Assembly: GCA_938743325.2 (NCBI GenBank)
Contig: OW568904.1
Coordinates: 186,001-250,000, forward strand
From: Pycnococcus provasolii
Taxonomy: Eukaryota; Chlorophyta; Pseudoscourfieldiophyceae; Pseudoscourfieldiales; Pycnococcaceae
Length of the DNA stretch: 64,000 nucleotides
Reading direction: 5' to 3'
The position numbers were made by a program, and so were the translations under genes. The notes below the pieces were generated by a model. It saw only the letters and a program-made list of their open reading frames with translations. It was not told where the DNA came from and did not search any database. Shown here piece after piece: positions 52,901-61,836 of this stretch. Positions within the stretch are counted from its first letter, which is position 1; every line of letters starts with the position of its first letter.

Positions 52901-53279
52901 GGAAACTTCGGCATCCACCGCAACTGGTGGCGGCAAAGGTATTACTGTGAAGTGGACGCCACCTGAGATCTTTGGTGGTAGCAAGATGTCCAAGATGTCC
53001 GACATGTACTCGGTGGCAGTGACGTTGTGGGAAATCGCCTTCCGCGAGCTTCCGCTTCGCCACATGCCTGACCCAGCCTATGTGGTGTTCATTAGAGGCG
53101 GCGAACGTCCACCACTTCCTACGCGGGAGGACACTGGATGTCCGACACATTATGGCAAGGTGGTGGATGCGTGTTGGCATCAAGTGCCAGAGTCGCGCAT
53201 GAGCGCGGAGAAGGCTCTCGAGGAGCTCGAGGAGATGCTTGATGAAGTTCATCATCAATCAAGGCTGATTGATTACTGA
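46973..53279 (+). CDS. Transmembrane receptor kinase: YHYH + beta-helix + 3x TSP1 + TM + MLKL-like bundle + TKL kinase
   Basis: Three exons are proposed: 46,973-48,523, 48,902-48,973 and 49,923-53,279 (all phase 0, GT-AG), giving about 1,660 residues. A signal peptide (ends TSAQ) precedes a YHYH domain (PYHYHTD at about 187, VYHYHIQ at about 257). Then come beta-helix repeats of about 25 residues (GGAV...F-x-x-C-x-F-x-x-N) that run unbroken across both introns. A PPSPPP linker, three TSP1 repeats (GSW(S/T)SCSASC, about 50 residues each), a SEA-like segment between repeats 2 and 3, and a membrane span at 51,366-51,460 follow. The cytosolic part begins with a helical region (51,735-52,080; FLGPLFEIANAIYTQ..., NKKGWFMKFVSAM) that matches the pattern of the MLKL N-terminal four-helix bundle, then a coiled coil. 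The kinase has GEGGFGVV, VAVKEL, HGDIKSMN (non-RD) and CDFGMA, so it should be active. The 949-bp second intron could hide another exon. Confidence 0.78.
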
Positions 53280-53555
53280 AGAGGAAGTAGTAAGCACGGT
53301 GACGAAACCAGCCTTGCTTGCAGGCGTGCGAGCATCTTGTTTAAAGAAAAGTCGCATGGGCCGGGCCTGGACAAAATGATAAATTACTGCGCATGTAGTA
53401 AGATGCAGTTTATTTATTTTCTAACTTTTTTTACCCTTGATGAAAATCATCATCAACCTTCACCGTTTCCGCGCGCATTGTTCCTCCTCCTCTCCCTTCC
53501 TTCCTTCTCGTATAGGATGTGTTGAGGAGGTGGTGTGTGGGGGGGTTCACACCAT
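53280..53555. other. Convergent 3' intergenic region
   Basis: No gene. Pyrimidine-rich on the plus strand (about 53,475-53,515). Confidence 0.4.
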
Positions 53556-55091
53556 TTACAGCACGGTTCCGTCGGCAATCACGGCGTTGCGCAGCACCGT
53601 GACGATGCCGCTGCGGATGTAGAATCCCTGGTCCTCCATGTTCGCCTCCTCGATGCCCTCCTTGTTCACGAGGACGCAGTTTTTGCCGATGCGAGCATTC
53701 TTGTCCACAATGCAGTTGCGGATCGTCGATCCCTCGCCAATGCCCACCGGAACACCTCCAGACGCGAGGAGCTGTGCTCGGTCCTCCTCGCTTTCGTAGT
53801 AGTCTGCGCCGATGACCATCGTGTCGCGGATGTCCGCACCCTTGCCAATGCGGCTGCGCAGTCCGATGATGGAGTTTTCGACGATGCAGTCCGACATGTC
53901 CACGCCGTGGCTGACGATGGACTGGCTCATCTTGCACTGCGTGATCTTTGCCGGTGGGAGGAAACGCGGCGACGTGTAGATGGGGTTCTCCGCGTCGTAG
54001 AACTCGAAGCGCGGCGGCTGCTGTGCGAGTGCGAGGTTCGCCTCGAAGAACGACTTGATGGTACCGATGTCCTCCCAGTAGTCGTTGAAGAGGTAGCACT
54101 GCACTTTGTATCCGCTCTCCGCGGCGGTGGGAATGATTTCGCCACCAAAGTCGTTCGAGTCGGGCATTTTGTCCTTGAGCAGTTCGACGAGCGCGGTCTT
54201 CTTGAAGACGTAGATGCCCATGGACGCGATGTACGGCATCGCCTTCGCCTCTTCCGCGGTGAGTCCGAGCACGGTTGTGTCCACCTGCATCGCCTTGAGT
54301 TCGTCTCCCGTGGGCTTCTCGGCAAAGTCGATGATGCGTCCCGAGTCGTCAATCTTCATGAGTCCAAAGTCCGTGGCACGCGAGTCGTCCATGGGAAGTG
54401 CGGAGACGGTGATGTCTGCGTCAGCGTTTCGGTGCGCCTGCACGAACTGCATGTAGTCCATGCGGTAGAGGTGGTCCCCTGAGAGGATGACGACATCCTC
54501 GACGGACTTGTTCTTGACATCCTCGAAGAGCCAGACGTACTGCCTGACGGCGTCCGCGGTACCCTGGAACCACTCCTTTCCACCCGCGCCAGGCGTTTGC
54601 GTGGCTGCGAGCACTTCGACGAACCCGGAGCTTCCGATGCTTCCCTGAAAGTTGTACGTTCGCGCGAGGTGTCGGTTGAGCGACGTGCTGTTGAACTGCG
54701 TGAGTATGTAAATCTTGGAGATTCCGCTGTTTATGCAGTTGGACATGGGAATGTCGATGAGCCTGTACGCTCCCCCGATGGGCACGGCAGGTTTCGCGCG
54801 CTGCTTGGTGAGCGGGTAGAGTCGCGTTCCCGCCCCTCCCCCGAGGATCACCGCCGCAACACCCTGACTGACGGATCGCGCCATGATCAGGTTATCTGAG
54901 GGGGCGGTCGTCGTCGATGATGCGTTCACCACATTAGAGGAAGAAGATGACGACGACGCTGACGTCTGAGTACGACGAAGGTTGCTACGATTACGACGCA
55001 CAAATCCTCCTTGGCACGAACGCAATGTCTTACTCCCATGATGATGGGAGGAGCTGATTGAAATCATCGAAGAAGAACCCAAAGACGGCAT
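53556..55091 (-). CDS. APL: Glucose-1-phosphate adenylyltransferase (AGPase) large subunit, plastid
   Basis: This enzyme makes ADP-glucose from glucose-1-phosphate and ATP, the committed step of starch synthesis. The first 70 residues or so are a Ser/Arg-rich plastid transit peptide. The body starts [20 protein letters not shown] (nucleotide-binding loop), followed by [45 protein letters not shown] and FAEKP (sugar-phosphate region). The C-terminal beta-helix domain ends [39 protein letters not shown] and TYNF are large-subunit wording. GTR and QRAK keep the Arg and Lys whose loss makes the potato tuber large subunit non-catalytic, so this subunit may be catalytic as well as regulatory (inference). 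Full length, 511 residues, no introns, ATG at 55,091. Confidence 0.93.
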   Translation of the reverse strand: MPSLGSSSMISISSSHHHGSKTLRSCQGGFVRRNRSNLRRTQTSASSSSSSSNVVNASSTTTAPSDNLIMARSVSQGVAAVILGGGAGTRLYPLTKQRAKPAVPIGGAYRLIDIPMSNCINSGISKIYILTQFNSTSLNRHLARTYNFQGSIGSSGFVEVLAATQTPGAGGKEWFQGTADAVRQYVWLFEDVKNKSVEDVVILSGDHLYRMDYMQFVQAHRNADADITVSALPMDDSRATDFGLMKIDDSGRIIDFAEKPTGDELKAMQVDTTVLGLTAEEAKAMPYIASMGIYVFKKTALVELLKDKMPDSNDFGGEIIPTAAESGYKVQCYLFNDYWEDIGTIKSFFEANLALAQQPPRFEFYDAENPIYTSPRFLPPAKITQCKMSQSIVSHGVDMSDCIVENSIIGLRSRIGKGADIRDTMVIGADYYESEEDRAQLLASGGVPVGIGEGSTIRNCIVDKNARIGKNCVLVNKEGIEEANMEDQGFYIRSGIVTVLRNAVIADGTVL

Positions 55092-55730
55092 GGTGGGGTG
55101 ACTTACTTAAGCGCAATGCAATGACCGTGTAGTGTGTGTGAGTCGGACGGATACGGGTGGGTTCCCCCGGGTCCCCCAGCCAGGCGGGTCCGGGAGGGGG
55201 AGGGGGACAAAAGCCGTTGGGTTGGGTTGGAGATATCTTCCCAGGGAGGGGCCGATGTGGATCACAATATCCCCTATGTGAATGTGAGGGGATCAATCCA
55301 TTTCAGGGGCCCTTGGGATTTGAGCGGCTGGGAGAGGATGTTTGGATGGAGGGGAACGTCCCTGAGGGAGGGGATCGGCGGGTGGAGTGGGTGGAGTGGG
55401 TTTTCGGGTTTTAGGGTTTTAGGGTTTTATTAGGGTTTTAGCAGTTTAGGGGTTTTCGGTTTTTAGGGTTTAGGGTTTTAGGGTTTTAGGGTTTTCGGGT
55501 TTTCGGGTTTTCGGGTTTTCGGGTTTTCGGGTTTTCGGGTTTTAGGGTTTTAGGGTTTAGGGTTTAGGGGTTACAAGGTTACAAGGTTAATTAGGGTTCT
55601 TTCAAAGGTACATATTCGGGTTCTTCTCCCCCTGCCCCTGCCCCACCTAACCTTCCTAGGAGAACTCCCCCCTGGTGCCTGGCATTTCGTTATTCATCTC
55701 CTCCCTGGAAGACATTTTAGTTTCATTTGC
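55092..55730. other. Intergenic region with telomere-like minisatellite
   Basis: No gene. It contains the TTTTAGGG/TTTTCGGG array (listed separately) and a polypurine GGGAGGGG-rich part (55,180-55,260). Confidence 0.45.
55395..55575 (+). repeat. TTTTAGGG / TTTAGGG / TTTTCGGG array
   Basis: About 180 bp of mixed octamers and heptamers. TTTTAGGG (Chlamydomonas telomere type) and TTTAGGG (plant type) alternate with a homogeneous run of TTTTCGGG (about seven units at 55,493-55,545). Confidence 0.85.
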
Positions 55731-56606
55731 ATGTGCATTTGCGACAGTCATAATAAGCTGTCTGCCTTTCTTATTATCACCATGATGATCATGCGCATCA
55801 GCAGAGGTGGTGGCCTCCTTTCATCTCATCTTTCTCCTCATCTTTCTTTCAGAGGAGACTTTATGTTGGTGGTCACACTTTCCGTCGTTTTCATTATGTT
55901 TCAGGCTCAGACGTGTTGTTATGCTGAGAAATTAATAGTGAGCTCTCTTGAGATTCCTCGTGGTTCTTCATTATCTCAGCCTTCGGGAGACTCTACAGAT
56001 GTTACCTGTGGTTTAAGCGAATTTCCACCTCCTGTGCTTTCCAAATGCACGGAGCCGATCCTCCAGGGCGTGCCTGACTTGAGAGGAACGTGGAGTTCGG
56101 ATGACGGCATGTACATGCAGAGGATTGAACAGTGCGCCGATCGACTCACGATATCCGGACCCGGTGCCGGCGGCCTGTTCTACATCCACGACTTCATGCG
56201 CCTTGAGGGAACGACGGAAAACGGATGCATAGACTTCAACGCCGGCGCATTTCCCAAATGTGTCGCCATTAATCCGGCGGGCACGTACAACGCGACTTGC
56301 ATCTTCATGAAGGTGGGGCCTGTTATGGGCGCAAGCAGGTGCCTCCAAACCGACGGCTCGCTGCGCTTCTACAACGTCGCCGTCGGCAAAACCACGGTTC
56401 TCCTCAAAGAAGTACCCACGACGACGACGACGACGACGACGACCGCGAAAGCGGAAGGTGCTGGCACGCCAACAACAACGTCCGCGCTGACGACGACCTC
56501 GGCCTCGACCCCGACCCCGACGAGCAGCGGCGCCAGCCTTAGAAGTGTCTTTGCGCTGTGTCTTGCTTGTACGTCCACCGCCATCATGGGTGTTTTGGCC
56601 TGCTGA
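55731..56606 (+). CDS. Secreted, possibly membrane- or GPI-anchored protein, unknown function
   Basis: Up to 291 residues. In-frame ATG 55,863 starts a textbook signal peptide (MLVVTLSVVFIMFQAQTCCYA), so the true start may be there; 55,731 is the longest ATG frame. The mature part has a compact Cys-containing domain (GVPDLRGTWSSDDGMY, QCADRLTISG, ENGCIDF, FPKCVAIN, NATCIF, ASRCL). Its beta-rich look recalls lipocalin-like folds, but I cannot place it. A Thr/Ala/Pro-rich linker follows, then a hydrophobic C-terminus (SVFALCLACTSTAIMGVLAC) suited to a GPI signal or membrane anchor. Single exon. It lies head-to-head with the AGPase gene across the telomere-like array. Confidence 0.65.
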   Translation: MCICDSHNKLSAFLIITMMIMRISRGGGLLSSHLSPHLSFRGDFMLVVTLSVVFIMFQAQTCCYAEKLIVSSLEIPRGSSLSQPSGDSTDVTCGLSEFPPPVLSKCTEPILQGVPDLRGTWSSDDGMYMQRIEQCADRLTISGPGAGGLFYIHDFMRLEGTTENGCIDFNAGAFPKCVAINPAGTYNATCIFMKVGPVMGASRCLQTDGSLRFYNVAVGKTTVLLKEVPTTTTTTTTTAKAEGAGTPTTTSALTTTSASTPTPTSSGASLRSVFALCLACTSTAIMGVLAC

Positions 56607-56991
56607 GATTTCTCACATTCCTCCATAGTCTAATTAATCGTAATAATATTTGTCCAACTAACTGTTCGTCCTTACAGACCTTATTATGGACCTTTCACCA
56701 GTGACCAGGCAGGCATTCCCAAAAACTATCAACTATAAACCCCGAATTGATCCAACCCCGGGCGCCTGAATTATACAAACCCCGCACGCCTACTAAGGTA
56801 ATTACTAAACGCCCCGCCTACTAATCGACGGACGGGCGAACCGGTATCCCCCCCGGGGAACCCCCCACCCCACCCCAACCGGTTATCTTGAGCCTCACAT
56901 TTTCCTCTTTTGCGTTTTGCTTTGGCCCTGGGAGGTGGGGGGGGGGGACCTCACCCCCGCGGTGTCCCCGGTGCAAACAAACAATTGCTCG
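56607..56991. other. Intergenic region
   Basis: No gene. It contains CCCCGAATTGA, CCCCGCACGCC and related CCCCG-led short repeats (56,740-56,830) and a G-run at 56,937-56,947 just before the plastid-protein start. Confidence 0.4.
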
Positions 56992-57690
56992 ATGGCGCCG
57001 ATGCTGCCCTCTGGGTGTGTTGTGAAGTGTAATAAGCCTTCTTCTTCTGCTGTTCCTGCTGTGAGATCGTTCTCATCTTCATTGACTCGTAAAGGCCCTC
57101 GTCCATCTGGCTCGTCCATTCATGTCCCGCTTCCTCGGCGCTTGCTTGTGTGCCGATCTTCGTCGTCAGGAGAAGGGGATTCCTCTTCATCCGGATCATC
57201 ATCGTCAACGGAAACCTCCGTTGATGTGCCCGTGACTCCTCCGCCCGTTCCTGAGCCCGTGCCAGCCTCTGAGCCGGATCGTGTCGTGGAGATTCCGTCG
57301 ACGCAAATGGATCTGGGAAGTGCCATTGGAAGTACATCTTCAAGGGCGGGACTCGGGTACCTCGAGGAGGACTCAGCGGGACAACAGAACATATTCAGCG
57401 TCGAACCTAAGGTTTACGTGCAGGGTTCCGCGACGGACGAAGCACGAGGGGGAGGAAGCCTCATCTACAGCGCAGTTGCACTCGCAGCCAGCGGAGCACT
57501 CGTGTACATCGGCCTAGGCGCGCTCGGGGGAGACAGCCCCACGGAGTCCATCCCGAGGGGTAAGCCCCTCAGCGTGTTCCTCAGGGAGTTTGGCGAGGAA
57601 ACCAAAACGCCGTACTTTGGCATGCCCGAGGCGGTCAAAGCCGCACCCGCGCCTGCCGTTGTTGAGGAAGTTGCCGCGACAGAGGAGTAA
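56992..57690 (+). CDS. Plastid-targeted single-span membrane protein, unknown function
   Basis: A 232-residue protein. The N-terminal 65 residues (MAPMLPSGCVVKCNKPSSSA...LTRKGPRPSGS...RRLLVCRSSSS) look like a chloroplast transit peptide. A Ser/Pro/Glu-rich linker follows, then a conserved-looking GQQNIFSVEPKVYV element, one membrane segment (about 165-187, LIYSAVALAASGALVYIGLGAL), and a short hydrophilic tail (KPLSVFLREFGEE...TPYFGMPE). I do not recognise the family; a thylakoid or envelope protein is likely. ATG 56,992 is the first ATG; the frame is open farther upstream without one. It converges with the formyl-THF deformylase gene. Confidence 0.6.
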   Translation: MAPMLPSGCVVKCNKPSSSAVPAVRSFSSSLTRKGPRPSGSSIHVPLPRRLLVCRSSSSGEGDSSSSGSSSSTETSVDVPVTPPPVPEPVPASEPDRVVEIPSTQMDLGSAIGSTSSRAGLGYLEEDSAGQQNIFSVEPKVYVQGSATDEARGGGSLIYSAVALAASGALVYIGLGALGGDSPTESIPRGKPLSVFLREFGEETKTPYFGMPEAVKAAPAPAVVEEVAATEE

Positions 57691-57832
57691 ATGACAAAAA
57701 ATGTGGGTTTGGACTTTGGGATGGGGGAACCGTTTTTCTTTTCTTTCAACAAAAAAAAATACATCTTTAGTAATAAAAGCGAAATATTTTTACACGTAAC
57801 GTTACAGTACATACATATTAATTTCATTTCGT

Positions 57833-59152
57833 TTAGTTCATCACCGCGAGACGGTTGAGCGAAATGCGCACGACGCGCGCATTCGCAACCAAACTCACCG
57901 CGTACGACAACGTCTCGCGCTCGAGACCCTCGCTGATGTCCTTGATGCCGTCCAGGGACTCGCGGTGCGTCACAGCCACGGCATTCTGCGCAATGATCGG
58001 ACCTTCGTCGAGCTGCGCAGTCACGAAGTGCGCCGTCGCACCTATGATGCGAACGCCCGCGGCGTACGCCTGCCGGTACGGATGGCCACCCTTGAACGAA
58101 GGAAGCAGGCCGTGGTGTATGTTGACGACGTCTCGGCCGTATGCATCCAAGAACGAGGGAGAGAGCACCTGCATGTACCTCGCGAGCACGAGAAAGTCCG
58201 TCGGCGCGTCGAGCGCATTCAGAACCTTCAAAATCTCAGGCTCGCGCCTGTGCACGCACAGCCCATCTTCCGCAGCCGGCGTCGGCGTCGGCGTCGGCTT
58301 GCTCGACGTTGCAAAGTGGTGGAACGGTATCTTCAAGCTCTCGAGCGCGCCTTTGACGTACCCGTTGTTGTGGTCGAGTTTGTCGAGCGAGTGGTTGGAA
58401 ATCACCGCGGTGATTCGCACAGGAAGCGTTCCCGCCTGGTACCTCTGCAGGAGGTCAATCAGGCAGTGCGCGGTTGGTCCAGCGAGCACGGCGATGCGCG
58501 GCACGTGTTCCTGCGTTCCAAACTGCAGTTTGAAGACGGACGCTTGAAATTCTTTCGAGATTGCGCCGAACGCCTCCTTGACTTGTTGTTCTTTCCACTG
58601 CGCGGGATCGTACTCGAACACGGCACGTGCGACGAACGACGGTCCCCCGTTTTCGTTTTCCAGGTGAGGGAACGCGTATGCGGGCGGGTGGTCGACGAAC
58701 GTGTCTAGAGATGTCAGGTTCCCGCCGTTGTGGGATATGCACGCGGAGAGTGCGCTGACGATTCCCGGCTTATCCGGACAGCGTAAGCACAGCGCGGCCG
58801 AGACATTATCGCTTCGCGAACGTGAATGAGCCTGACAAGGAGAGTGAGATATCACAGAAGGTGTGAAGAGTGTTCGCGCAAACGGGAATGCGACGAATGA
58901 ACAGCCTGGGTATGATGAGGTTGAAGGAGGAGGTGGTGGTGCCATCATCGCCGCGCAGACGACTCGCCCAGGGACTGCGCCAAAAGAGTTGCATAAACCC
59001 AGGGAACGGGAACATGAATGTGGCAAACGTAACCCAACCCATGAGCCTAACCCAACCCATGAGACTCCACAAAAGCCAGCTGTCTTAATATGAGTTTGAA
59101 ATACAGATTCAAAACGCTCTTTAAAGAAGACTCGTCGGAGCGGACGCAGCAT
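57833..59152 (-). CDS. purU: Formyltetrahydrofolate deformylase (PurU type), organellar
   Basis: Hydrolyses 10-formyl-THF to formate and THF, which in plants protects mitochondrial folate cycling and photorespiration. It has an N-terminal targeting region of about 110 residues, an ACT domain (LCLRCPDKPGIVSALSACIS, from about 120), and a formyltransferase-fold catalytic domain. Catalytic residues by analogy with GAR transformylase are Asn344 and His346 in VVNIHHGLLPSFKGG and Asp382 in QLDEGPIIAQ. IISNH-type and GATAHFVT landmarks are also present. A PTPTPTP insertion sits near residue 285. Full length, 439 residues, single exon. ATG 59,152 gives a basic, amphipathic start; ATG 58,948 (MMAPPPPP) is an alternative. 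TGTAA motifs (minus strand, 57,790 and 57,802) follow the stop. Confidence 0.9.
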   Translation of the reverse strand: MLRPLRRVFFKERFESVFQTHIKTAGFCGVSWVGLGSWVGLRLPHSCSRSLGLCNSFGAVPGRVVCAAMMAPPPPPSTSSYPGCSFVAFPFARTLFTPSVISHSPCQAHSRSRSDNVSAALCLRCPDKPGIVSALSACISHNGGNLTSLDTFVDHPPAYAFPHLENENGGPSFVARAVFEYDPAQWKEQQVKEAFGAISKEFQASVFKLQFGTQEHVPRIAVLAGPTAHCLIDLLQRYQAGTLPVRITAVISNHSLDKLDHNNGYVKGALESLKIPFHHFATSSKPTPTPTPAAEDGLCVHRREPEILKVLNALDAPTDFLVLARYMQVLSPSFLDAYGRDVVNIHHGLLPSFKGGHPYRQAYAAGVRIIGATAHFVTAQLDEGPIIAQNAVAVTHRESLDGIKDISEGLERETLSYAVSLVANARVVRISLNRLAVMN

Positions 59153-60139
59153 TGCCTTATGAAATATTTTTCAAAAATATTGGCACTTCGGCGCAGACGG
59201 AAATGACGGGCGGAAAAAACTACCATGGGCGTCGTCGTCCCAATAGGCTTAGCTAAGGGTCACAGGAAATAGGAGGAGGGATTGGGTTAGGGTTTTATGT
59301 TAGGGTTTTGGGTTAGGGTTTTGGGTTAGGGTTAGGGTTAGGGTTAGTAGGAGTAGGAGTAGGAGTAGGGCTAGTAGGAGTAGGGTTAGGGTTAGGAGTA
59401 GTAGGGTTAGGAGTCGTAGGGTTAGGAGTCGTAGGATTAGGGTTAGGAGTAGGGTTATTAGGAGTAGTAGGGTTAGGGTTCGCCCTTTTCTTTCCCCCCG
59501 GCCATTTCAATGGGGTTTCTCGAACCCCTCCCTTCAGTCAGGGGCGTGCTGGGCGTGCTTTGCATGTAATACATGTACAATATTAATTCTCGAGAAGACC
59601 TGTACATATTTGGACATCCAGACGACTACTCGGAGTCAGTCCAGATGGACACTCCTCGTCCTGAAGATCTCACTCGCTCGAGAGTACGTTTGTACGCTCT
59701 CTTCTTTTTGTTGCACGCAAGATCGTTTGTCTCTCTCTCTATTCTGTTAATCTGTTTAGTAGATTATTATGATTCATCTTGCCTGGTGGCCCGATATATA
59801 TATGGCGTCAGCCGCCTAAGGACTACGCTTCATTGATAATAAAGCTACCACCGCTTACTACTCCTACTAGAGTTACGTGCTTGAGAGTCGCCGGCCTTCT
59901 TCGGCGTGGGCCGTACACATGCATGCAATAATCAATGCCGCCCTATCTCCAAAGGTTGGCCCTGTCTTCTTCTTCACGACGATTCAGATGAGTGCTAGCT
60001 AAGGTTAGTCTCACTCCTCCTCCCTCCCTCCCTCCCTTCCGAGTCCATGGATCGTCCAGCGCCGGGCGCTTATGACAACATCTTGAGCAATGAATGATAA
60101 TAGCAACAATGTTCTATATAGCTTTACATAATAATAGTT
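59153..60139. other. Intergenic region with GGGTTA-type array and possible LTR-like piece
   Basis: No gene. The telomere-like array is listed separately. At about 59,565-59,930 an AATAAA-bearing AT-rich stretch followed by TACTACTCCTACTAGAG might be a degenerate LTR, but no duplicated flanks were found. Confidence 0.35.
59283..59482 (+). repeat. Degenerate GGGTTA/GTAGGA array
   Basis: About 200 bp of GGGTTAGGGTT units mixed with GTAGGA hexamers and AGTCGTAGGGTTAGG units. Telomere-like but degenerate. Confidence 0.85.
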
Positions 60140-61684
60140 TCAGTCGTCGTCGTCGTCGTCGTCGCTGTCGATGTCGTCGTACTTCTTGAGCGCATGGAGG
60201 CGATTTCCATGCGCACTCAAGCTCGCGCCGTCATCTTTCGTTCCTTCGAAATCAAACGAGGAAGGTGGTGGTCCTAGACGACCGACGGCGCACTCGACGC
60301 CGCGCTTGCCGAGCACGAGCGCGTAACTGAGCCACAACTTCAACGCACCTTGCACGCCAGGGGGCGCCTCCTTCTTTGACACGGCACGGTCAGGCGCGTC
60401 TGCGAGCAAACGCATGCGCGCCGTGTACGCGCCGTGCGGAAGGTCCGTCGCCAAGCTGAGAACCGTGAGACGGTAGTAGTAGCACCACCGATCGAACAAG
60501 TTGAGCGTCTTTCGCGAAATCTCCGCGCCGTCGACGTCACGCGTCAACGAGATGCTGAGATACCCCGCGTCAGGACCGACGTGTGTCAGAAGAGCGACGC
60601 CCGTGCCGTCGAAGTGCACCGTGCACTCGTCATTTGGGTCGAGAAGCCACCACTCAAGCCGCGCGCCGGTGAGCGGGTCGACATCCCACCTGCGTCGGTT
60701 CTCGTCGCCGTGCGCGTCGCTGCAGACGTGCTCTTCGCCAATCGAGAGCGTTGCGCCGTTTGTCCAGTACAGAGGTTCGCACGGTGATGGCAGCACATAC
60801 AACGCGTTGTTGTCCTCCTCGTCGTCGTCGCCGTCTTCAAAAGCAACGCAAAATGCCTCGGCAACAAGCGACGCGGCGAGTGCGGCGCCAAGCGCAGTGT
60901 GATGACAGTCATCACGAAACATGGCATCCAACGCACCTGGGAACCACGTCTGCTCAATCATCGGCGCGTGGAGGCGAACGCACGCATATCCGTAGTGTGC
61001 GGCTAGTTTGGCGTGCAGGTTGGGTGCGCGCGTCGAATAGCACAGCGCCGCGTCAACGTCACCGTCGCTGTTCGCTGCGTCCACCCACGCCTTGGTTCCC
61101 GTTCGTCGGCTCGACGGAACGTCCGCGCGAACGGGCATGGAAGCAACCACGACGGCGCAGCTCGGACGCTCCGTCTTGATGGCGCGCAGAATGCCCTCAA
61201 ACGCGCGAAGCACCGCGACGTCGTTCGTGCCCTCGACGAGCGCGTCACCGTCGTTGACAGAGCACTCCAAGACGACGACGTCCGGCTCGTAGGCAAGCAC
61301 CCACTCGTTGATCGTGAAGAACAGCACGGAGCTTCCGACGTTGCCGATCGCCGCCGTGTGCGCGCGTACGGGTGCGTTGAGCGTACGCTCGAGCCAGGCT
61401 GCTAGCAGCGGTCTGTATCCTTCCTTCTGTGCGGTGATGGATCCGCCGACGAACACGGCGACGACCGGTTTGCTGCTGCTGTTTGTGATTCGCCGCACGT
61501 TTCGCAAGCGCCTGACATGAAGTGGAGACAGTCGCGTGAGCCATGGCGTATTCGAGTCCTGACTCGTCACGGCGTGTCGCACGTCGGCAATCTGAGAGGG
61601 AGAGACGGTCGGAGGGAGCAGGTACGGATGCGAAGCGGTGTACTCGGCGAGTATAGCGGCGGCGGAGGACTCGGTGGACGACAT
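60140..61684 (-). CDS. SGNH/GDSL-type hydrolase
   Basis: A 514-residue protein with an SGNH hydrolase domain (esterase, lipase or carbohydrate deacetylase family). Block I is FVGGSITAQKEG with nucleophile Ser82. Block II is AAIGNVGSS (oxyanion Gly), block III is LECSVNDGD with Asn144, and block V is FRDDCHHTALG with the Asp-x-x-His pair near residues 258-262. All catalytic residues are present. The C-terminal half (about 290-510) is a beta-rich domain (GTGVALLTHVGPDAGYLSIS), like the extra domain of plant and microbial SGNH proteins acting on cell-wall sugars. It ends in a poly-Asp tail. No signal peptide is seen, so it may be cytosolic. ATG 61,684. TGTAAA lies 12 nt past the stop. Confidence 0.82.
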   Translation of the reverse strand: MSSTESSAAAILAEYTASHPYLLPPTVSPSQIADVRHAVTSQDSNTPWLTRLSPLHVRRLRNVRRITNSSSKPVVAVFVGGSITAQKEGYRPLLAAWLERTLNAPVRAHTAAIGNVGSSVLFFTINEWVLAYEPDVVVLECSVNDGDALVEGTNDVAVLRAFEGILRAIKTERPSCAVVVASMPVRADVPSSRRTGTKAWVDAANSDGDVDAALCYSTRAPNLHAKLAAHYGYACVRLHAPMIEQTWFPGALDAMFRDDCHHTALGAALAASLVAEAFCVAFEDGDDDEEDNNALYVLPSPCEPLYWTNGATLSIGEEHVCSDAHGDENRRRWDVDPLTGARLEWWLLDPNDECTVHFDGTGVALLTHVGPDAGYLSISLTRDVDGAEISRKTLNLFDRWCYYYRLTVLSLATDLPHGAYTARMRLLADAPDRAVSKKEAPPGVQGALKLWLSYALVLGKRGVECAVGRLGPPPSSFDFEGTKDDGASLSAHGNRLHALKKYDDIDSDDDDDDD

Positions 61685-61836
61685 GACGACATTCGTAACG
61701 CCAAGTCAAATGGGGAATGAGAGAAAAACTGTGAGTGAGTGATCAAACTTGTTGGTTGGTTGGTTGGTGCCAAGGCAACGATCGCGTTGGTGTGTTACAC
61801 GTTCACAGCTACTTCGACGACAAACAGTTTTACTTT

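Noticed and set aside
53535-54482. A 315-codon plus-strand frame opposite the AGPase gene
   Set aside because: Val/Arg/His/Asp-rich antisense of a highly conserved enzyme; no domain.
57965-58708. A 247-codon plus-strand frame opposite formyl-THF deformylase
   Set aside because: Antisense shadow; Arg/Val-rich, no family signature.
59565-59930. Solo LTR
   Set aside because: TG/CA-like ends and AATAAA are suggestive, but no flanking 5-bp duplication and no second copy in the window.
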